Source: Acidovorax sp. T1 (GTDB taxonomy: Bacteria > Pseudomonadota > Gammaproteobacteria > Burkholderiales > Burkholderiaceae_C). Taken from it: 64,000 nt of DNA. The number at the start of each line of letters is the position of its first letter. Position 1 is the first letter of the stretch. Both the position numbers and the translations under genes were made by a program. The notes beneath the pieces are model-generated. The model saw only the letters and a program-made list of their open reading frames with translations. It was not told the origin of the DNA and searched no databases. Location: positions 1,434,001 through 1,498,000 of the forward strand of contig NZ_CP021648.1 in assembly GCF_002176815.1 (NCBI RefSeq). The letters run 5' to 3'. Of the stretch, positions 48,051 to 57,806 are shown piece by piece.

Positions 48051-49437
48051 CGCTTCACACAGCCTTTTTGCGGCCGATGCGCTGCTGCCCACCGGCTGGG
48101 CGCGCAATGTGCTGGTGCATTGGGATGGGGCGGGGCGCATTGGTGCGGTCACTGCGGACACCACCGCGCCACAGGGCACGCCGGTGGCAGCCGGGCCTCT
48201 GCTACCCGGCATGCCCAACCTGCATTCGCATGCGTTCCAGCGCGCGTTTGCCGGACTCACTGAATACCGGGGAGAAAGCCAGGACAGCTTTTGGAGCTGG
48301 CGCAATCTGATGTACCGCTTTGCCGCGCGCATCACGCCCGAGTCGCTGGAGGCCATTGCCACCTGGCTGTACGTGGAGATGCTGGAGGCGGGCTACACCT
48401 CGGTGTGCGAGTTTCACTACGTGCACCACGACCGCGATGGCAGGCCCTATGCCGACGACGCCACGCTGTCTCTGGCCCTGCTGCGCGCCGCGCGCAACGC
48501 GGGCATGGGCATCACACTGCTGCCGGTGCTGTACCAGACCAGCGGCTTTGGCGCCAAGCCGCCGCGTGCTGACCAGGCGCGCTTCATCCGCAGCACGGAC
48601 AACATGCTCTCTTTATTGGAGCGCCTTGCGCCCGCTGCACAAGCGCAAGGGGCCGTTTTGGGTCTGGCGCCGCACTCGCTGCGGGCTGTGCCGCCCGACA
48701 GCCTGGCCGCTGCCGTGCAGGGCCTTACCGCCTTGAACCCGCAGGCTCCCATCCACATCCACATTGCCGAGCAGACGCAGGAGGTGGATGACTGTGTGGC
48801 CTGGAGCGGCCAGCGCCCCGTGCAATGGCTGCTCGACCATGCACCCGTGGACGCCCGTTGGTGCCTGGTGCACGCCACGCACATGACGCCGGATGAATAC
48901 GCCGCTGCCGCACGCACGGGCGCCGTGGCAGGCATCTGTCCCACGACAGAAGCGAATCTGGGCGATGGCATTTTTGACATGCCGCTGTGGCTGCAACATG
49001 GCGGCCGCTGGGGCGTGGGCTCGGACAGCCATGCCTGCGTGAACGCGGCCGAAGAGTTGCAGATGCTGGAGTACAGCCAGCGCCTGTCGCGGCGTCAGCG
49101 CAACGTGCTGGCCAGTGCGGCGCAGCCCGAGGTCGCCACGGCCATGAGCTTGCAGGCCGTGTCGGGTGGCGCGCAGGCCGCCGGGCGCGCTGTTGGTGGC
49201 CTGGCCGTGGACCAGCAGGCTGACATGGTGGTGCTGGACGCGCAGCATGTGGCGCTGCGTGATCTGCCTGTGCACAGCATGCTGTCGGCCCATGTGTTTG
49301 GCAGCCACCGCACTTCAGCCCTTGATAGCCTGTGGGCAGGTGGCGTGTGCCGTGTGTCCAAAGGCCGCCATGCGCTGCACGAGGCCGCCGCGCAGGCCTT
49401 TGTGGCCGCGCGCTCTGCCACCATTGCACGCGACTGA
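48040..49437 (+). CDS. hutF: Formimidoylglutamate deiminase
   Basis: A 465-residue amidohydrolase that converts formimidoylglutamate to N-formylglutamate and ammonia. The metal site [14 protein letters not shown] is present, with [14 protein letters not shown] and the ligand-bearing [17 protein letters not shown]. Its presence together with HutG defines the five-step pathway ending in glutamate plus formate. The ATG at 48040 overlaps hutI by 11 bp and has GGGAG upstream. Confidence 0.96.
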   Translation: MALDASHSLFAADALLPTGWARNVLVHWDGAGRIGAVTADTTAPQGTPVAAGPLLPGMPNLHSHAFQRAFAGLTEYRGESQDSFWSWRNLMYRFAARITPESLEAIATWLYVEMLEAGYTSVCEFHYVHHDRDGRPYADDATLSLALLRAARNAGMGITLLPVLYQTSGFGAKPPRADQARFIRSTDNMLSLLERLAPAAQAQGAVLGLAPHSLRAVPPDSLAAAVQGLTALNPQAPIHIHIAEQTQEVDDCVAWSGQRPVQWLLDHAPVDARWCLVHATHMTPDEYAAAARTGAVAGICPTTEANLGDGIFDMPLWLQHGGRWGVGSDSHACVNAAEELQMLEYSQRLSRRQRNVLASAAQPEVATAMSLQAVSGGAQAAGRAVGGLAVDQQADMVVLDAQHVALRDLPVHSMLSAHVFGSHRTSALDSLWAGGVCRVSKGRHALHEAAAQAFVAARSATIARD

Positions 49438-49466
49438 TCCCTTTCCCCCTTTTTTCTGAACCCGCC

Positions 49467-50300
49467 ATGACCAATACCGCCAATACCGCACCACCACCGT
49501 CGTTCAATTTTTACCAGGGCACGCAGCCGCTGCTGATCTCCATGCCCCACGCAGGCACCTATGTGCCCCCGGCGCTGGCCGCTCGCTTCACGGAAGAAGC
49601 CCGCCAGGTGCCCGACACGGACTGGCACATGGAGCGCCTCTACGCCTTTGCCAAAGACATGGGGGCGTCCATCCTGGTGGCCACGCATTCGCGGTATGTG
49701 GTCGATCTGAACCGCCCGCCCGACGGCGCCAGCCTGTACCCGGGCCAGAGCGTCACCGGCCTGTGTCCTGTCGATACCTTTGACGACACACCCATCTATG
49801 CCAACGGTGATGTGCCAGATGACGCAGAGGTTGCTGGGCGGCGTGATGCGGTCTGGGCGCCGTACCACGCGCAACTGCGCGCAGAGCTGGATCGCATCCG
49901 CGCTCTGCATGGCGTGGCGGTGCTGTGGGATGCCCATTCGATCCGCTCGGTGTTGCCGCGCTTCTTTGACGGCAAGCTGCCGGATCTGAATCTGGGCACG
50001 GCCAACGGCGAAAGCTGCGACCCTGCGTTGGCGCAAGAAGTGCTGTCGATTGCGAAGCAAGCCAGTGGGTATACGGCAGTGCTCAATGGCCGCTTCAAGG
50101 GCGGGCACATTACACGCACCTATGGCCAGCCGGGGCAGGGCGTGCATGCCATCCAGTTGGAGATGACCCAGTGCAGCTATATGCAAGAAGCATTGCCATT
50201 TGACTACCTGCCCGAGGTGGCTGCGGGCGTGCAGCCGCACCTGCGGCGCATGCTGGAGGCCGTGCTGGCGTTTGCCGCGCGCCAGGCGCCCAAAGGCTGA
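49467..50300 (+). CDS. hutG: N-formylglutamate deformylase
   Basis: A 277-residue hydrolase that releases glutamate and formate, the last step of the pathway. The N-terminal LISMPHAGTYVPPAL, the DLNRPPDG block and LWDAHSIRSVLPRFF with KLPDLNLGTANG are characteristic of the FGase family and include the likely metal ligands. It begins 29 bp after hutF and ends the operon. IS debris starts about 80 bp downstream. Confidence 0.95.
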   Translation: MTNTANTAPPPSFNFYQGTQPLLISMPHAGTYVPPALAARFTEEARQVPDTDWHMERLYAFAKDMGASILVATHSRYVVDLNRPPDGASLYPGQSVTGLCPVDTFDDTPIYANGDVPDDAEVAGRRDAVWAPYHAQLRAELDRIRALHGVAVLWDAHSIRSVLPRFFDGKLPDLNLGTANGESCDPALAQEVLSIAKQASGYTAVLNGRFKGGHITRTYGQPGQGVHAIQLEMTQCSYMQEALPFDYLPEVAAGVQPHLRRMLEAVLAFAARQAPKG

Positions 50301-50382
50301 CGGGTTTGCCCGGCACTGGCTATGAGGGTGGACGCCCGGTGTCCAGAACGTTATTGATTCGACGCAGTTTATTAATAGCAGG

Positions 50383-50746
50383 AAAACCCCCGGCTCTGCC
50401 GGGGAGGCAGTAGGAGTTTGACTTTTCAGGAGTTGTCCATCGCAGAGACTTCCAGACGTGAGCCGCCCAGCAAACGAAAGGAATAATGAGGATGGACAAG
50501 TATGAGAGTTTGAATCAAACGGCATGGGACTGCAAATATCACGTGGTTTCATGCCGAAATGTCGGCGAAGGACGCAGTACTACCAACTGCGCCAGCACCT
50601 TGGAGAGGTGTTTCGCAAGCTGGCGGCGCAAAAGGAGTACAGGGTGGAGGAAGGGCACCCGATGCCTGATGAGGTGCATGTGATGCTATCGATCCCGCCG
50701 AAGTACGCGGTGTCGCAAGTGGTTGGGTTCATCAAGGGCAGGGGGC
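50383..50746 (+). mobile_element. IS200/IS605-family remnant
   Basis: The left part keeps a 7-bp terminal hairpin, CCCCGGC-TCT-GCCGGGG (50388-50404), as found at IS200 left ends. The tnpA pseudogene follows. The element breaks off at about 50746 where IS1380-like sequence begins, so the right end is missing. Confidence 0.8.
50486..50746 (+). pseudogene. tnpA: IS200-type transposase TnpA, frameshifted and truncated
   Basis: The N-terminus MDKYESLNQTAWDCKYHVV is in one frame. A single-base shift then moves PKCRRRTQYYQLRQHLGEVF and later residues into another frame. The catalytic HUH motif is damaged: the protein reads MPDEVHVML, with Glu replacing the first His. The sequence stops at VVGFIKGR, before the region that holds the catalytic Tyr. 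Three independent defects make it non-functional. Confidence 0.9.
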
Positions 50747-50924
50747 ACTGCGACACCCAGCGATCGAAGACTCCGGTGGCGGCCAGGAACTGCGCAAAAA
50801 AGACCAGCTGGCCATGCGGCGTGGCCGCCGCGTCTGAGTCCCCGCGCACATGCATGCTCCCGCCCAGCGTGTCCACGATCTGCGGCTCAACGGTTTTTTG
50901 CTCGCCCTTGACAAGGGCTCCCAT
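50735..50924 (-). pseudogene. IS1380-family transposase, N-terminal fragment
   Basis: About 63 residues from the ATG at 50924: VDTLGGSMHVRGDSDAAATP, then HGQLVFFAQFLAATGVFDRW and VSQCPL. This is the typical beginning of IS1380-type transposases, including the TPHGQL motif. It ends where the IS200 remnant begins. The region 50925-51047 upstream is probably the former left end of the same element. Confidence 0.78.
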
Positions 50925-51047
50925 TCGTCTGCGTTTGCTTTCACCCTTCGGGTGAGTGTGCCAAATCAGCGCCAGCCCGCGCCAGTGCCGGGTTTGCTCA
51001 GCTTTGGCGGGGGGAACTGCCGGATTTAGGGCCAGTGTCCCATGGGC

Positions 51048-51056
51048 CTCTGAGAG
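51048..51056 (+). repeat. Target-site duplication, left
   Basis: CTCTGAGAG directly before the left terminal repeat of the IS4-family element, identical to 52508-52516. Confidence 0.9.
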
Positions 51057-52507
51057 GCACCCCTTTCAAGGTGTTGCCCTCCCAGCCTGGATAACCCGGG
51101 CGGTTGCCACATGCGAACGAGCGAGGCTGCCGTCCACAAACCCTTTTGGAACCTGTGGTTTGGGTGCCCGCTTGCTGGTTGTCAGCTGTCTGGGCTTGAG
51201 GCGAGCGGCCAGCAGCAACAAGCGCTCCATGAGCTGGCATGGCTGCACGTCGCCCACTTGTGGCAAATGCTCGGGCGGCAAGGCCAAAGCCATTGCTTCA
51301 TAACCACTGTTGATCTCCACCGTCAGGTGAAAGGTGGACACATCCAGTTCGGGATGCGTGGCCTCGTGCGCTTTCTCAATCACCCGCTTGAGCAGGGCCA
51401 GCACGTTGTAGGCGAGCACCGCTGCGGCAAAATCCAGCAGCGCCGCGCGTGGATGACCCAGACTCTTGATCTCGCTGTGCAGCACCGACTCCAGCCGCTG
51501 GAACATGCCTTCGATGCGCCAGCGCTTGCGATACAGGCGCGCAATGGTGGCTGCCTCGATCTCCTCGGGCAGATTGCTCCACAGGGCGATGTGCGTGTCG
51601 CCCGACTCTGTAGGTGATGACAGTTCAATCTCGATGCGCCGCCAGGGCTGTTCCTGACCCGCGTGGTTCTTGAGCTTGATGCTTTGCTCACGCACGCGCC
51701 CTGTCTCGATGTCGGTGCATTGGCCCCATGGGCCACGCTCAGCCAGACGGGGATGGCGCGCATGCTCGCGCACGATGAAGCAGGCCTGGCGCTCGCTCAG
51801 GCCGCGCAGCAGCGCTTCGGTACAAAAGTGCCGGTCTGCAATCCATGCCTGCTGCGCCAGGGCGGACTCGATCAGCGCGGCCGCTGCCACGCGTTCGCTC
51901 TGGTGCGCATCCTCACACGCCACGATGTCGCACATCAACGCACTGTCGGGGTCGTAGACCACCAGGGTGTGGCCCGGGCGAGCCGCGCCGCGAAAGCCGC
52001 GCAGCACGGCCAGTCTCTTGTCGCTGGCGGGCAAGTGGTTGCCGTCCAGCACGCGCAGTTGCCAGCCGGGCAAGCTGGCCTGCTCGGGCAGGCACGCGGC
52101 CAACGGCGCAAGCCGCTGCGCGCTGCCCTGCACCAGCGCGCGCAGCACTGCGGGCTCGCAGCGATTGACTTTGTCGTACAGCGCCGCCAGTGACACCGGC
52201 AGTCGTTCATCGAGCTTGCGCGCTGCCGCGTGCAGCGAGGGCCGAAGGCCCAGGGATACCAGCGTCATCAGCTCCACCACCGTGGAGAACAACAACTCGC
52301 GCGGGTACTGGCGCTGGCGGTGCGTCTCGAACACTTCATCGATCCAGTGCGCTGGCAGTGCCTGCTCCAGGGCCAGGCGTGCCATCACGCTGGCGGGTGC
52401 TTGCTGTTCGAACCGCTCTACCACTGCTTGCCAGACCATCTTGTTTCTGATTCCAGAGAAATCAGAAGATTACGACGGTTTCCTTTTAAACACCTTGAAA
52501 GGGGTGC
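51057..52507 (-). mobile_element. IS4-family insertion sequence, 1451 bp, intact
   Basis: Perfect 19-bp terminal inverted repeats, GCACCCCTTTCAAGGTGTT at 51057-51075 and its complement at 52489-52507. A 9-bp target duplication flanks them. One transposase gene fills the element. Everything needed for transposition appears present. It inserted between the IS1380 remnant and the tRNA-Asn terminator. Confidence 0.95.
51066..52439 (-). CDS. IS4-family transposase
   Basis: A 457-residue DDE transposase. The catalytic residues are visible: Asp in VLDGNHLPAS, Asp in WIADRHFCTEA and the YREK-type box YRKRWRIEGMFQRLESVL with its Glu. Asymmetric N-terminal helical region and a 9-bp target duplication agree with the IS4 family. 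No stop or frameshift is seen, so the protein is probably active. The stop codon lies inside the left terminal repeat. Confidence 0.94.
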   Translation of the reverse strand: MVWQAVVERFEQQAPASVMARLALEQALPAHWIDEVFETHRQRQYPRELLFSTVVELMTLVSLGLRPSLHAAARKLDERLPVSLAALYDKVNRCEPAVLRALVQGSAQRLAPLAACLPEQASLPGWQLRVLDGNHLPASDKRLAVLRGFRGAARPGHTLVVYDPDSALMCDIVACEDAHQSERVAAAALIESALAQQAWIADRHFCTEALLRGLSERQACFIVREHARHPRLAERGPWGQCTDIETGRVREQSIKLKNHAGQEQPWRRIEIELSSPTESGDTHIALWSNLPEEIEAATIARLYRKRWRIEGMFQRLESVLHSEIKSLGHPRAALLDFAAAVLAYNVLALLKRVIEKAHEATHPELDVSTFHLTVEINSGYEAMALALPPEHLPQVGDVQPCQLMERLLLLAARLKPRQLTTSKRAPKPQVPKGFVDGSLARSHVATARVIQAGRATP

Positions 52508-52516
52508 CTCTGAGAG
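52508..52516 (+). repeat. Target-site duplication, right
   Basis: CTCTGAGAG directly after the right terminal repeat of the IS4-family element. Confidence 0.9.
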
Positions 52517-52541
52517 GAGGTTTTTTGGGCAGGCAGAAATG

Positions 52542-52574
52542 AAAAAAGCACTTGGACGATTTATCTAAGTGCTT
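52542..52574 (-). terminator. Terminator of tRNA-Asn (second copy)
   Basis: Stem AAGCACTT/AAGTGCTT followed by a run of T on the minus strand, 31 bp after the tRNA 3' end. Confidence 0.85.
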
Positions 52575-52605
52575 GATTCATATCGTCTTTTCAACGAAAG
52601 TTCTT

Positions 52606-52681
52606 TGGCTCCTCGACCTGGGCTCGAACCAGGGACCTACGGATTAACAGTCCGGCGCTCTACCGACTGAGCTATCGAGGA
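52606..52681 (-). tRNA. tRNA-Asn (GUU), second copy
   Basis: A 76-nt tRNA with encoded CCA and anticodon GTT. It is identical to the copy at 30344-30419 except in the D-arm (CAGTCGG rather than CAGTTGG). A TATAAT -10 box lies at 52693-52698 on the minus strand; no good -35 box was found. Confidence 0.97.
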
Positions 52682-52744
52682 ACAAGACTTAAATTATATA
52701 CATAAAAATGCGCATTTTTACGTGACTGGCGGCTGTCCAAAAAG

Positions 52745-53164
52745 CTACTGTGCTGGCTCCCGCTTGCGCCACAGCCACGCCAACACGCACGCCATGCAGA
52801 TGCACGCAAGCATCACAGCCCAGCGCGGTGCGTCTGTAAACATCAGAATGACACTGCTTAGGGCCATCATCAGGGTGGCAGTCCACTTGGACCGGCGGCT
52901 TACGCAGCCGCCATTGGCCCAGTTACGCAGCATGGGGCCGAACAGGCGGTGGTGCCAAAGCCATCGAAACATCGCGGGCGAACTGCGGGCTGCAGCCCAT
53001 GCCGCCATCAGGATGAAAACGGTGGTTGGCAGCCCGGGCACAAACATACCTGCAACGCCCAGAATCAGGCACATCGCTGCAAAAACCTTCAGCAGCCAGC
53101 GCAAGGGTAGCGGTAGCTCTTTGGGCATTTGGGTGTCGAGATGATCGTCGAAGGGCGAAGCCAT
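52745..53164 (-). CDS. DUF454 (YbaN-like) inner-membrane protein
   Basis: A 139-residue small membrane protein. The family core VAGMFVPGLPTTVFILMAAW and FGPMLRNWANGGCVSRRSKW is present; about four hydrophobic segments are visible. YbaN-type proteins have no established function. The start is the ATG at 53164. It is upstream of the second tRNA-Asn gene on the same strand and divergent from def, with 101 bp between. Confidence 0.9.
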   Translation of the reverse strand: MASPFDDHLDTQMPKELPLPLRWLLKVFAAMCLILGVAGMFVPGLPTTVFILMAAWAAARSSPAMFRWLWHHRLFGPMLRNWANGGCVSRRSKWTATLMMALSSVILMFTDAPRWAVMLACICMACVLAWLWRKREPAQ

Positions 53165-53265
53165 TGACCGTGATTTTGCATGGATGCATGGGCATGTTGC
53201 TCGCGCTATGCTTGCCTGCTTTTTCGCACATGCAGTGAATTACAGCAATTGACAGGCCTGTTCCC

Positions 53266-53805
53266 ATGACCATTCATACCATTTTGAAGATGGGCGATTC
53301 GCGCTTGCTGCGTATTGCCCAGCCCGTGCAGAGGTTTGATACCGATGCGCTGCATCTGTTGGTGCGCGACATGTTCGACACCATGCGATCGGTCAATGGT
53401 GCGGGTCTGGCGGCCCCCCAGATTGGTGTCGATCTGCAGGTGGTGATTTTCGGCTCGGCCGACGCCAATCCCCGCTACCCCGATCGGCCTCTGGTGCCGC
53501 CGACGGTGCTTCTCAATCCGGTTATTACCCCAGTGGGTGCAGAGGAGGATGAGGATTGGGAGGGATGTCTGTCGGTGCCGGGATTGCGTGGCAAGGTGCC
53601 ACGTTGGTCGCGTATTCGCTACATGGGGTTTGACCCCTATGGTGACCCGATCGACAGGACGGTAGACGGGTTTCACGCTCGCGTCGTGCAGCACGAATGC
53701 GACCACCTGATTGGCAAGCTGTATCCCATGCGGGTGCGCGATTTTGCGCAGTTTGGTTATACCGAGGTGCTTTTTCCGGGCATTGGTGCTGCAGAAGATG
53801 AATGA
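53266..53805 (+). CDS. def: Peptide deformylase
   Basis: A 179-residue Fe2+-type metallohydrolase that removes the formyl group from nascent proteins. The three motifs are present: [10 protein letters not shown] (GxGLAAxQ), WEGCLSVPG (EGCLS, metal Cys) and [13 protein letters not shown] (HExxH). Length and order are normal. No fmt gene is adjacent. It is convergent with tRNA-Thr and they share the terminator at 53930. Confidence 0.96.
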   Translation: MTIHTILKMGDSRLLRIAQPVQRFDTDALHLLVRDMFDTMRSVNGAGLAAPQIGVDLQVVIFGSADANPRYPDRPLVPPTVLLNPVITPVGAEEDEDWEGCLSVPGLRGKVPRWSRIRYMGFDPYGDPIDRTVDGFHARVVQHECDHLIGKLYPMRVRDFAQFGYTEVLFPGIGAAEDE

Positions 53806-53929
53806 GGCGCGAAGTGGCGGGGTTACATAGATGGCGTGCAGGTCTGCTGCATGAATCACTCGCTGCGACGGTTTCGGTGATGCATCATTGGCAGTGCTGG
53901 GGGCAGGTGTTTTTCTGGCCGCAAGATAT

Positions 53930-53963
53930 AAAAGCCCCTGACTCTTGCGAATCAGGGGCTTTT
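53930..53963. terminator. Bidirectional terminator between def and tRNA-Thr
   Basis: Twelve-base-pair perfect stem AAAAGCCCCTGA/TCAGGGGCTTTT with a 10-nt loop. It provides a U-run in both directions and lies just past the 3' end of tRNA-Thr. Confidence 0.9.
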
Positions 53964-53966
53964 ATC

Positions 53967-54042
53967 TGGTGCCGGAGAGATGAATCGAACACCCGACCTT
54001 CTCATTACGAATGAGCTGCTCTACCGACTGAGCTACACCGGC
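53967..54042 (-). tRNA. tRNA-Thr (CGU)
   Basis: A 76-nt cloverleaf on the minus strand. Acceptor GCCGGTG pairs with TCTCCGGC-side bases (CGCCGG complementarity with one mismatch-tolerant position), with encoded CCA. The anticodon loop TTCGTAA gives anticodon CGT, reading ACG. D-loop AGTCGGTAGAG and T-loop TTCGATTC are normal. Confidence 0.94.
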
Positions 54043-54053
54043 GTAAGCCTGCG

Positions 54054-54081
54054 ATTATAGCTTGGAATGATAGCTTGTCAC
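54054..54081 (-). promoter_or_regulatory. Promoter of tRNA-Thr overlapping the 3' end of fbp
   Basis: On the minus strand, GTGACA (54076-54081) and TATAAT (54054-54059) are separated by 16 bp. The -10 box includes the TAA stop codon of fbp. Transcription would start close to the tRNA 5' end. Confidence 0.6.
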
Positions 54082-55062
54082 CCGCTCCACCTCATTTTTT
54101 GAACCCAGAATCACGCTGACGCGTTCATGCAACTGGGTGGGCTGGATGTCGAGGATGCGTTGTTTGCCGTTGGTGGCGGCGCCGCCTGCCTGTTCGATGA
54201 GCCAGCCCATGGGGTTGGCTTCGTACATCAGGCGCAGCTTGCCGGGCTTGTTGGGTTCGCGCTTGTCCCAGGGGTACATGAAGATGCCGCCGCGGGTCAT
54301 GATGCGGTGCACGTCGGCCACCATGCTGGCAATCCAGCGCATGTTGAAGTCCTTGCCGCGCGGGCCTTCCTTTCCCTGCAAACATTCGTCGATGTAGCGC
54401 TTGACCGGTTCGTCCCAGTGGCGCATGTTGCTCATGTTGATGGCGAATTCCTTGGTGTCTTCAGGAATACGCACATTTTCTTGCGTCAGCACGAACGAGC
54501 CCTGTTCGCGGTCGAGCGTGAACAGGGCCACGCCGTCGCCCACCGTGAGCACCAGCGTGGTCTGTGGTCCATAAACACAATAACCTGCAGCCACCTGCTG
54601 GTTGCCAGGTTGCAGGAAGTCGCCTTCGTCCACACCGCGGTCGTCTTCGGGCATCTTGAGCACGCTGAAGATGGTGCCGATGCTCACGTTGACGTCGATG
54701 TTGCTGGAGCCATCGAGGGGATCGAACAGCAGCAGGTATTCGCCTTTGGGGTAGCGGTTGGGTACGACGTAGATGCCGTCCATCTCCTCGCTGGCCATGC
54801 CGGCCAGATGGCCGCCCCATTCGTTGGCCTCGATCAGCACCTCGTTGGCGATGATGTCGAGCTTTTTCTGGACTTCGCCCTGCACGTTCTCACTGCCGGC
54901 ACTGCCGAGCACGCCACCGAGGGCGCCTTTGTTGACGGCGTGGCTGATGCTCTTGCAGGCACGCGCCACCACTTCGAGCAGCAGGCGCAGTTGGCCGGGG
55001 ATGAGGCCGTCCACGCGCTGCTGTTCGACCAGGTAGCGGGTCAGGCTGACTTTGTTTGCCAT
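54055..55062 (-). CDS. fbp: Fructose-1,6-bisphosphatase, class I
   Basis: A 335-residue Mg2+-dependent gluconeogenic enzyme that hydrolyses fructose 1,6-bisphosphate. The metal-site [20 protein letters not shown] is present, as are the AMP-site region and the substrate loop [40 protein letters not shown] follows. It starts 11 bp after pepN and may be cotranscribed with prfB and pepN. The last codons carry the tRNA-Thr promoter. Confidence 0.97.
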   Translation of the reverse strand: MANKVSLTRYLVEQQRVDGLIPGQLRLLLEVVARACKSISHAVNKGALGGVLGSAGSENVQGEVQKKLDIIANEVLIEANEWGGHLAGMASEEMDGIYVVPNRYPKGEYLLLFDPLDGSSNIDVNVSIGTIFSVLKMPEDDRGVDEGDFLQPGNQQVAAGYCVYGPQTTLVLTVGDGVALFTLDREQGSFVLTQENVRIPEDTKEFAINMSNMRHWDEPVKRYIDECLQGKEGPRGKDFNMRWIASMVADVHRIMTRGGIFMYPWDKREPNKPGKLRLMYEANPMGWLIEQAGGAATNGKQRILDIQPTQLHERVSVILGSKNEVERVTSYHSKL

Positions 55063-55073
55063 GAAAATTCTCC

Positions 55074-57797
55074 TTATTCGGCCAGTGCGCGGGTGACAAC
55101 CTCGCGCACGTCGTTGCTCAGGTCAGGGCGTGCGGCCACGCGGGCGATGGCTTCGCGCGCGGCGGTGCGCCAGGGTTCGGCCAGCTTCTTCCAGCGGTCT
55201 AGCGCGCGCGCAAGGCGTGCGGCGACCTGCGGGTTGATGGCATCGAGCTCGATCACACGATCGCTCCAGAACACGTAGCCCGCCGCGTCCGCACGGTGAA
55301 AGGCGCCGGGGTTGGCACTGCAGTAACTGAAGACCACGCTGCGCGCGCGGTTGGGGTTCTTCAGGCTGAAGTCCGGGTGCTGCATGAGCTGGCGCACGGC
55401 GGGCAGCACGTTGCCGGCGCGGTCGGGCGCGCCCGCCTGCAGGGCAAACCATTTGTCGATGACCAGCGGCTCGTCCTTGAACAGCACATGAAAGCGCGCA
55501 AGCGCAGGGGCTGCCAGTTCGCTGCCGCTTGCCACCAGGGCGGTGAGGGCGTTGAAGCGGTCGGTCATGTTGGCCGCCACCTTGAAGCGCTGGTAGGCCT
55601 TGCCGGGCCAGACCACATCGCCGGTGCGCCGGGCGGCGATACATAGCATGTGCAGCGCCAGGCCGCTCAGGGCGCGACGGCCCGACGAGACCGGGTCGGG
55701 GCGGTAGCCACCGGTGTCCTGGTTTTGCTCCCAGGCCCGTTCCCAGTCGGCCTGCAGGGCCAGCGCCAGCTGCTCGCGCATGGCTTCGCGCACCGCATGG
55801 ATGCGCTGCGGGTCCACCACATCGAGTTGCTCGGCGATGTAGGTTTCAGACGGCAGGGTGAGCACCAGCTCCTTGAAGGCCGCGTCCAGCGCCGGGTTGC
55901 GCAGCACGGTGCGCATGGCCTCGATGAAGTCGGCATCAAGAAAGTTATGGTCAAAAACGCCATTAGCGCTTGCTTGGTAAGCGCTATCAGCTATTGCATT
56001 GATAGCGGTACGCAGCGCCAGGCGCTGGCCTGCTTCCCAGCGGTTGAAGGCGTCTGCATCGTGCGCCAGCAGCGTGAGTAACTGGGCATCGGTGTACTCG
56101 ATGTCCAGCACCACGGGGGCGCTGAAGTTGCGCAGCAGCGAGGGCACCGGCTCGGCATCCACATGCACGAAGGTGAGCGTTTGCGTGGGCTCGGTGAGCA
56201 CCACGGTGCGCGATGCGGCGCCTGCGGCGCTTTCGCCCGCCATCTGCAAGGGCAGGGCATCGCCGCTGGCACTGAGCAGGCCCAGCTCCACCGGAATGAC
56301 GAACGGCTCCTTGGCGCTCTGGCCGGGCGTAGGGACGCAGCTTTGCGTGAGCGTGAGCGTGTAGCTGCGGGCAGCAGCGTCGTACTGGCCCGTGGCCTGC
56401 ACGCGGGGCGTGCCGGCCTGGCTGTACCAGCGCTTGAACTGGGGCAGCAGGCGCGCGAGGTCGCTGGTGGGGTTGGCGTCGGCAATCGCCTGGGCGAAGT
56501 CGTCGCAGGTCACGGCCTGGCCGTCGTGGCGCGCGAAATACAGCTTCATGCCCTTGGCAAAGCCTTCGCGGCCCACCAGGGTGTGCATCATGCGCACCAC
56601 CTCGGCACCCTTTTCGTAGATGGTGACGGTGTAGAAATTGTTGATCTCGATGTAGCTGTCGGGCCGCACCGGGTGGGCCATGGGGCCGGCGTCTTCGGGG
56701 AACTGGGCGGTGCGCAGCACACGCACATCTTCAATGCGCTTGACGGCGCGGGCCGACGGGCTGCCGGCCAGATCCTGGCTGAACTCCTGGTCGCGAAAGA
56801 CCGTGAGGCCTTCCTTCAGCGAGAGCTGGAACCAGTCGCGGCAGGTGACGCGGTTGCCGGTCCAGTTGTGGAAGTATTCGTGGCCGACCACGCTTTCGAT
56901 GTTGCCGAAGTCGGTGTCGGTGGCGGTGGACTCGCTGGCCAGAACGTACTTGGTGTTGAAGATGTTCAGGCCCTTGTTCTCCATGGCGCCCATGTTGAAG
57001 TCGCTGGTGGCGACGATCATGAAGCGCTCCAGGTCCAGCGGCAGGCCGAAGCGGGCTTCGTCCCAGGCCACGCTGTACATCAGCGAGTTCATGGCGTGCT
57101 CGGTCTTGCCCAGGTCGCCGGGGCGCACATACACCTGCAGCAGGTGCTCGGTGCCCGAGCGGCTCTTGATCTTCTGCTCGCGCGCCACCAGCTTGCCCGC
57201 CACCAGGGCGAACAGGTAGCAGGGCTTTTTGTGCGGATCGACCCATTTGGCAAAGTGACGACCATCGTCCAGCGCACCGCTGTCCACCAGGTTGCCGTTG
57301 GAGAGCAGCACCGGGTACAGCATCTTGTCGGCGCGCAGCGTGACGGTGTAGCTGGCCATCACGTCCGGGCGATCCAGGAAATAGGTGATGCGCCGAAAGC
57401 CCTCGGCCTCGCACTGCGTGAAGAACGTGCCCTGGCTCACATACAGGCCCATGAGCTGCGTGTTCTTGGCCGGCGCGCAGGTGGTGAAGATTTCCAGATC
57501 GAAGGGCTCGGTGCCTTCGGGCAGGTTCTCCAACACCAGCTGGTTGCCATCCATCTTGAACGAGGTGCCGCCGCCATTGACCATGACGCGTGCCAAGTTC
57601 AGCTCTTCGCCGTCCAGGCGCAGCGGCTGCGCGGCCACGTCCGGGTTGCGGCGCAGGCGCATCTTGTTGAGCACGCGGGTCTTGGCGGGGTCCAGGTCGA
57701 ACGTCAGGTCGACGGTGTCGATCCACCAAGCCGGGGCCTGGTAGTCGGCGCGGTGAATGGCGGGCGCTGGGCCCTGGCCGTCACGCATTTGCAACAT
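55074..57797 (-). CDS. pepN: Aminopeptidase N, with an in-frame palindromic repeat
   Basis: A 907-residue M1-family zinc aminopeptidase. GAMEN is seen in [20 protein letters not shown], and the zinc site HEYFHNW in [13 protein letters not shown], with the third Glu in [15 protein letters not shown]. The C-terminal DUF3458 helical domain follows. About 17 residues in that domain ([17 protein letters not shown]) are encoded by a full palindromic repeat at 55960-56008, between EAGQRLALR and [12 protein letters not shown]. The frame is intact, so the enzyme is probably functional with a surface insertion. It starts 9 bp after prfB. Confidence 0.96.
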   Translation of the reverse strand: MLQMRDGQGPAPAIHRADYQAPAWWIDTVDLTFDLDPAKTRVLNKMRLRRNPDVAAQPLRLDGEELNLARVMVNGGGTSFKMDGNQLVLENLPEGTEPFDLEIFTTCAPAKNTQLMGLYVSQGTFFTQCEAEGFRRITYFLDRPDVMASYTVTLRADKMLYPVLLSNGNLVDSGALDDGRHFAKWVDPHKKPCYLFALVAGKLVAREQKIKSRSGTEHLLQVYVRPGDLGKTEHAMNSLMYSVAWDEARFGLPLDLERFMIVATSDFNMGAMENKGLNIFNTKYVLASESTATDTDFGNIESVVGHEYFHNWTGNRVTCRDWFQLSLKEGLTVFRDQEFSQDLAGSPSARAVKRIEDVRVLRTAQFPEDAGPMAHPVRPDSYIEINNFYTVTIYEKGAEVVRMMHTLVGREGFAKGMKLYFARHDGQAVTCDDFAQAIADANPTSDLARLLPQFKRWYSQAGTPRVQATGQYDAAARSYTLTLTQSCVPTPGQSAKEPFVIPVELGLLSASGDALPLQMAGESAAGAASRTVVLTEPTQTLTFVHVDAEPVPSLLRNFSAPVVLDIEYTDAQLLTLLAHDADAFNRWEAGQRLALRTAINAIADSAYQASANGVFDHNFLDADFIEAMRTVLRNPALDAAFKELVLTLPSETYIAEQLDVVDPQRIHAVREAMREQLALALQADWERAWEQNQDTGGYRPDPVSSGRRALSGLALHMLCIAARRTGDVVWPGKAYQRFKVAANMTDRFNALTALVASGSELAAPALARFHVLFKDEPLVIDKWFALQAGAPDRAGNVLPAVRQLMQHPDFSLKNPNRARSVVFSYCSANPGAFHRADAAGYVFWSDRVIELDAINPQVAARLARALDRWKKLAEPWRTAAREAIARVAARPDLSNDVREVVTRALAE
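55960..56008 (+). repeat. Dispersed palindromic repeat inside pepN
   Basis: A full family copy on the plus strand: TAGCGCTTGC, spacer, TAAGCGCTATCAGCTATTGC and ATTGATAGCG. It is translated from the minus strand as part of PepN without a frameshift or stop. Confidence 0.9.
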
Positions 57798-57806
57798 GGG
57801 TTTTCC

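Noticed and set aside
48619..48655. Palindrome-like AGCGCCTTGCG...AAGCGCAAGG inside hutF
   Set aside because: Only one half resembles the dispersed family, the AGCTAT/GATAGC part is absent, and the encoded residues ([11 protein letters not shown]) look like normal HutF sequence.
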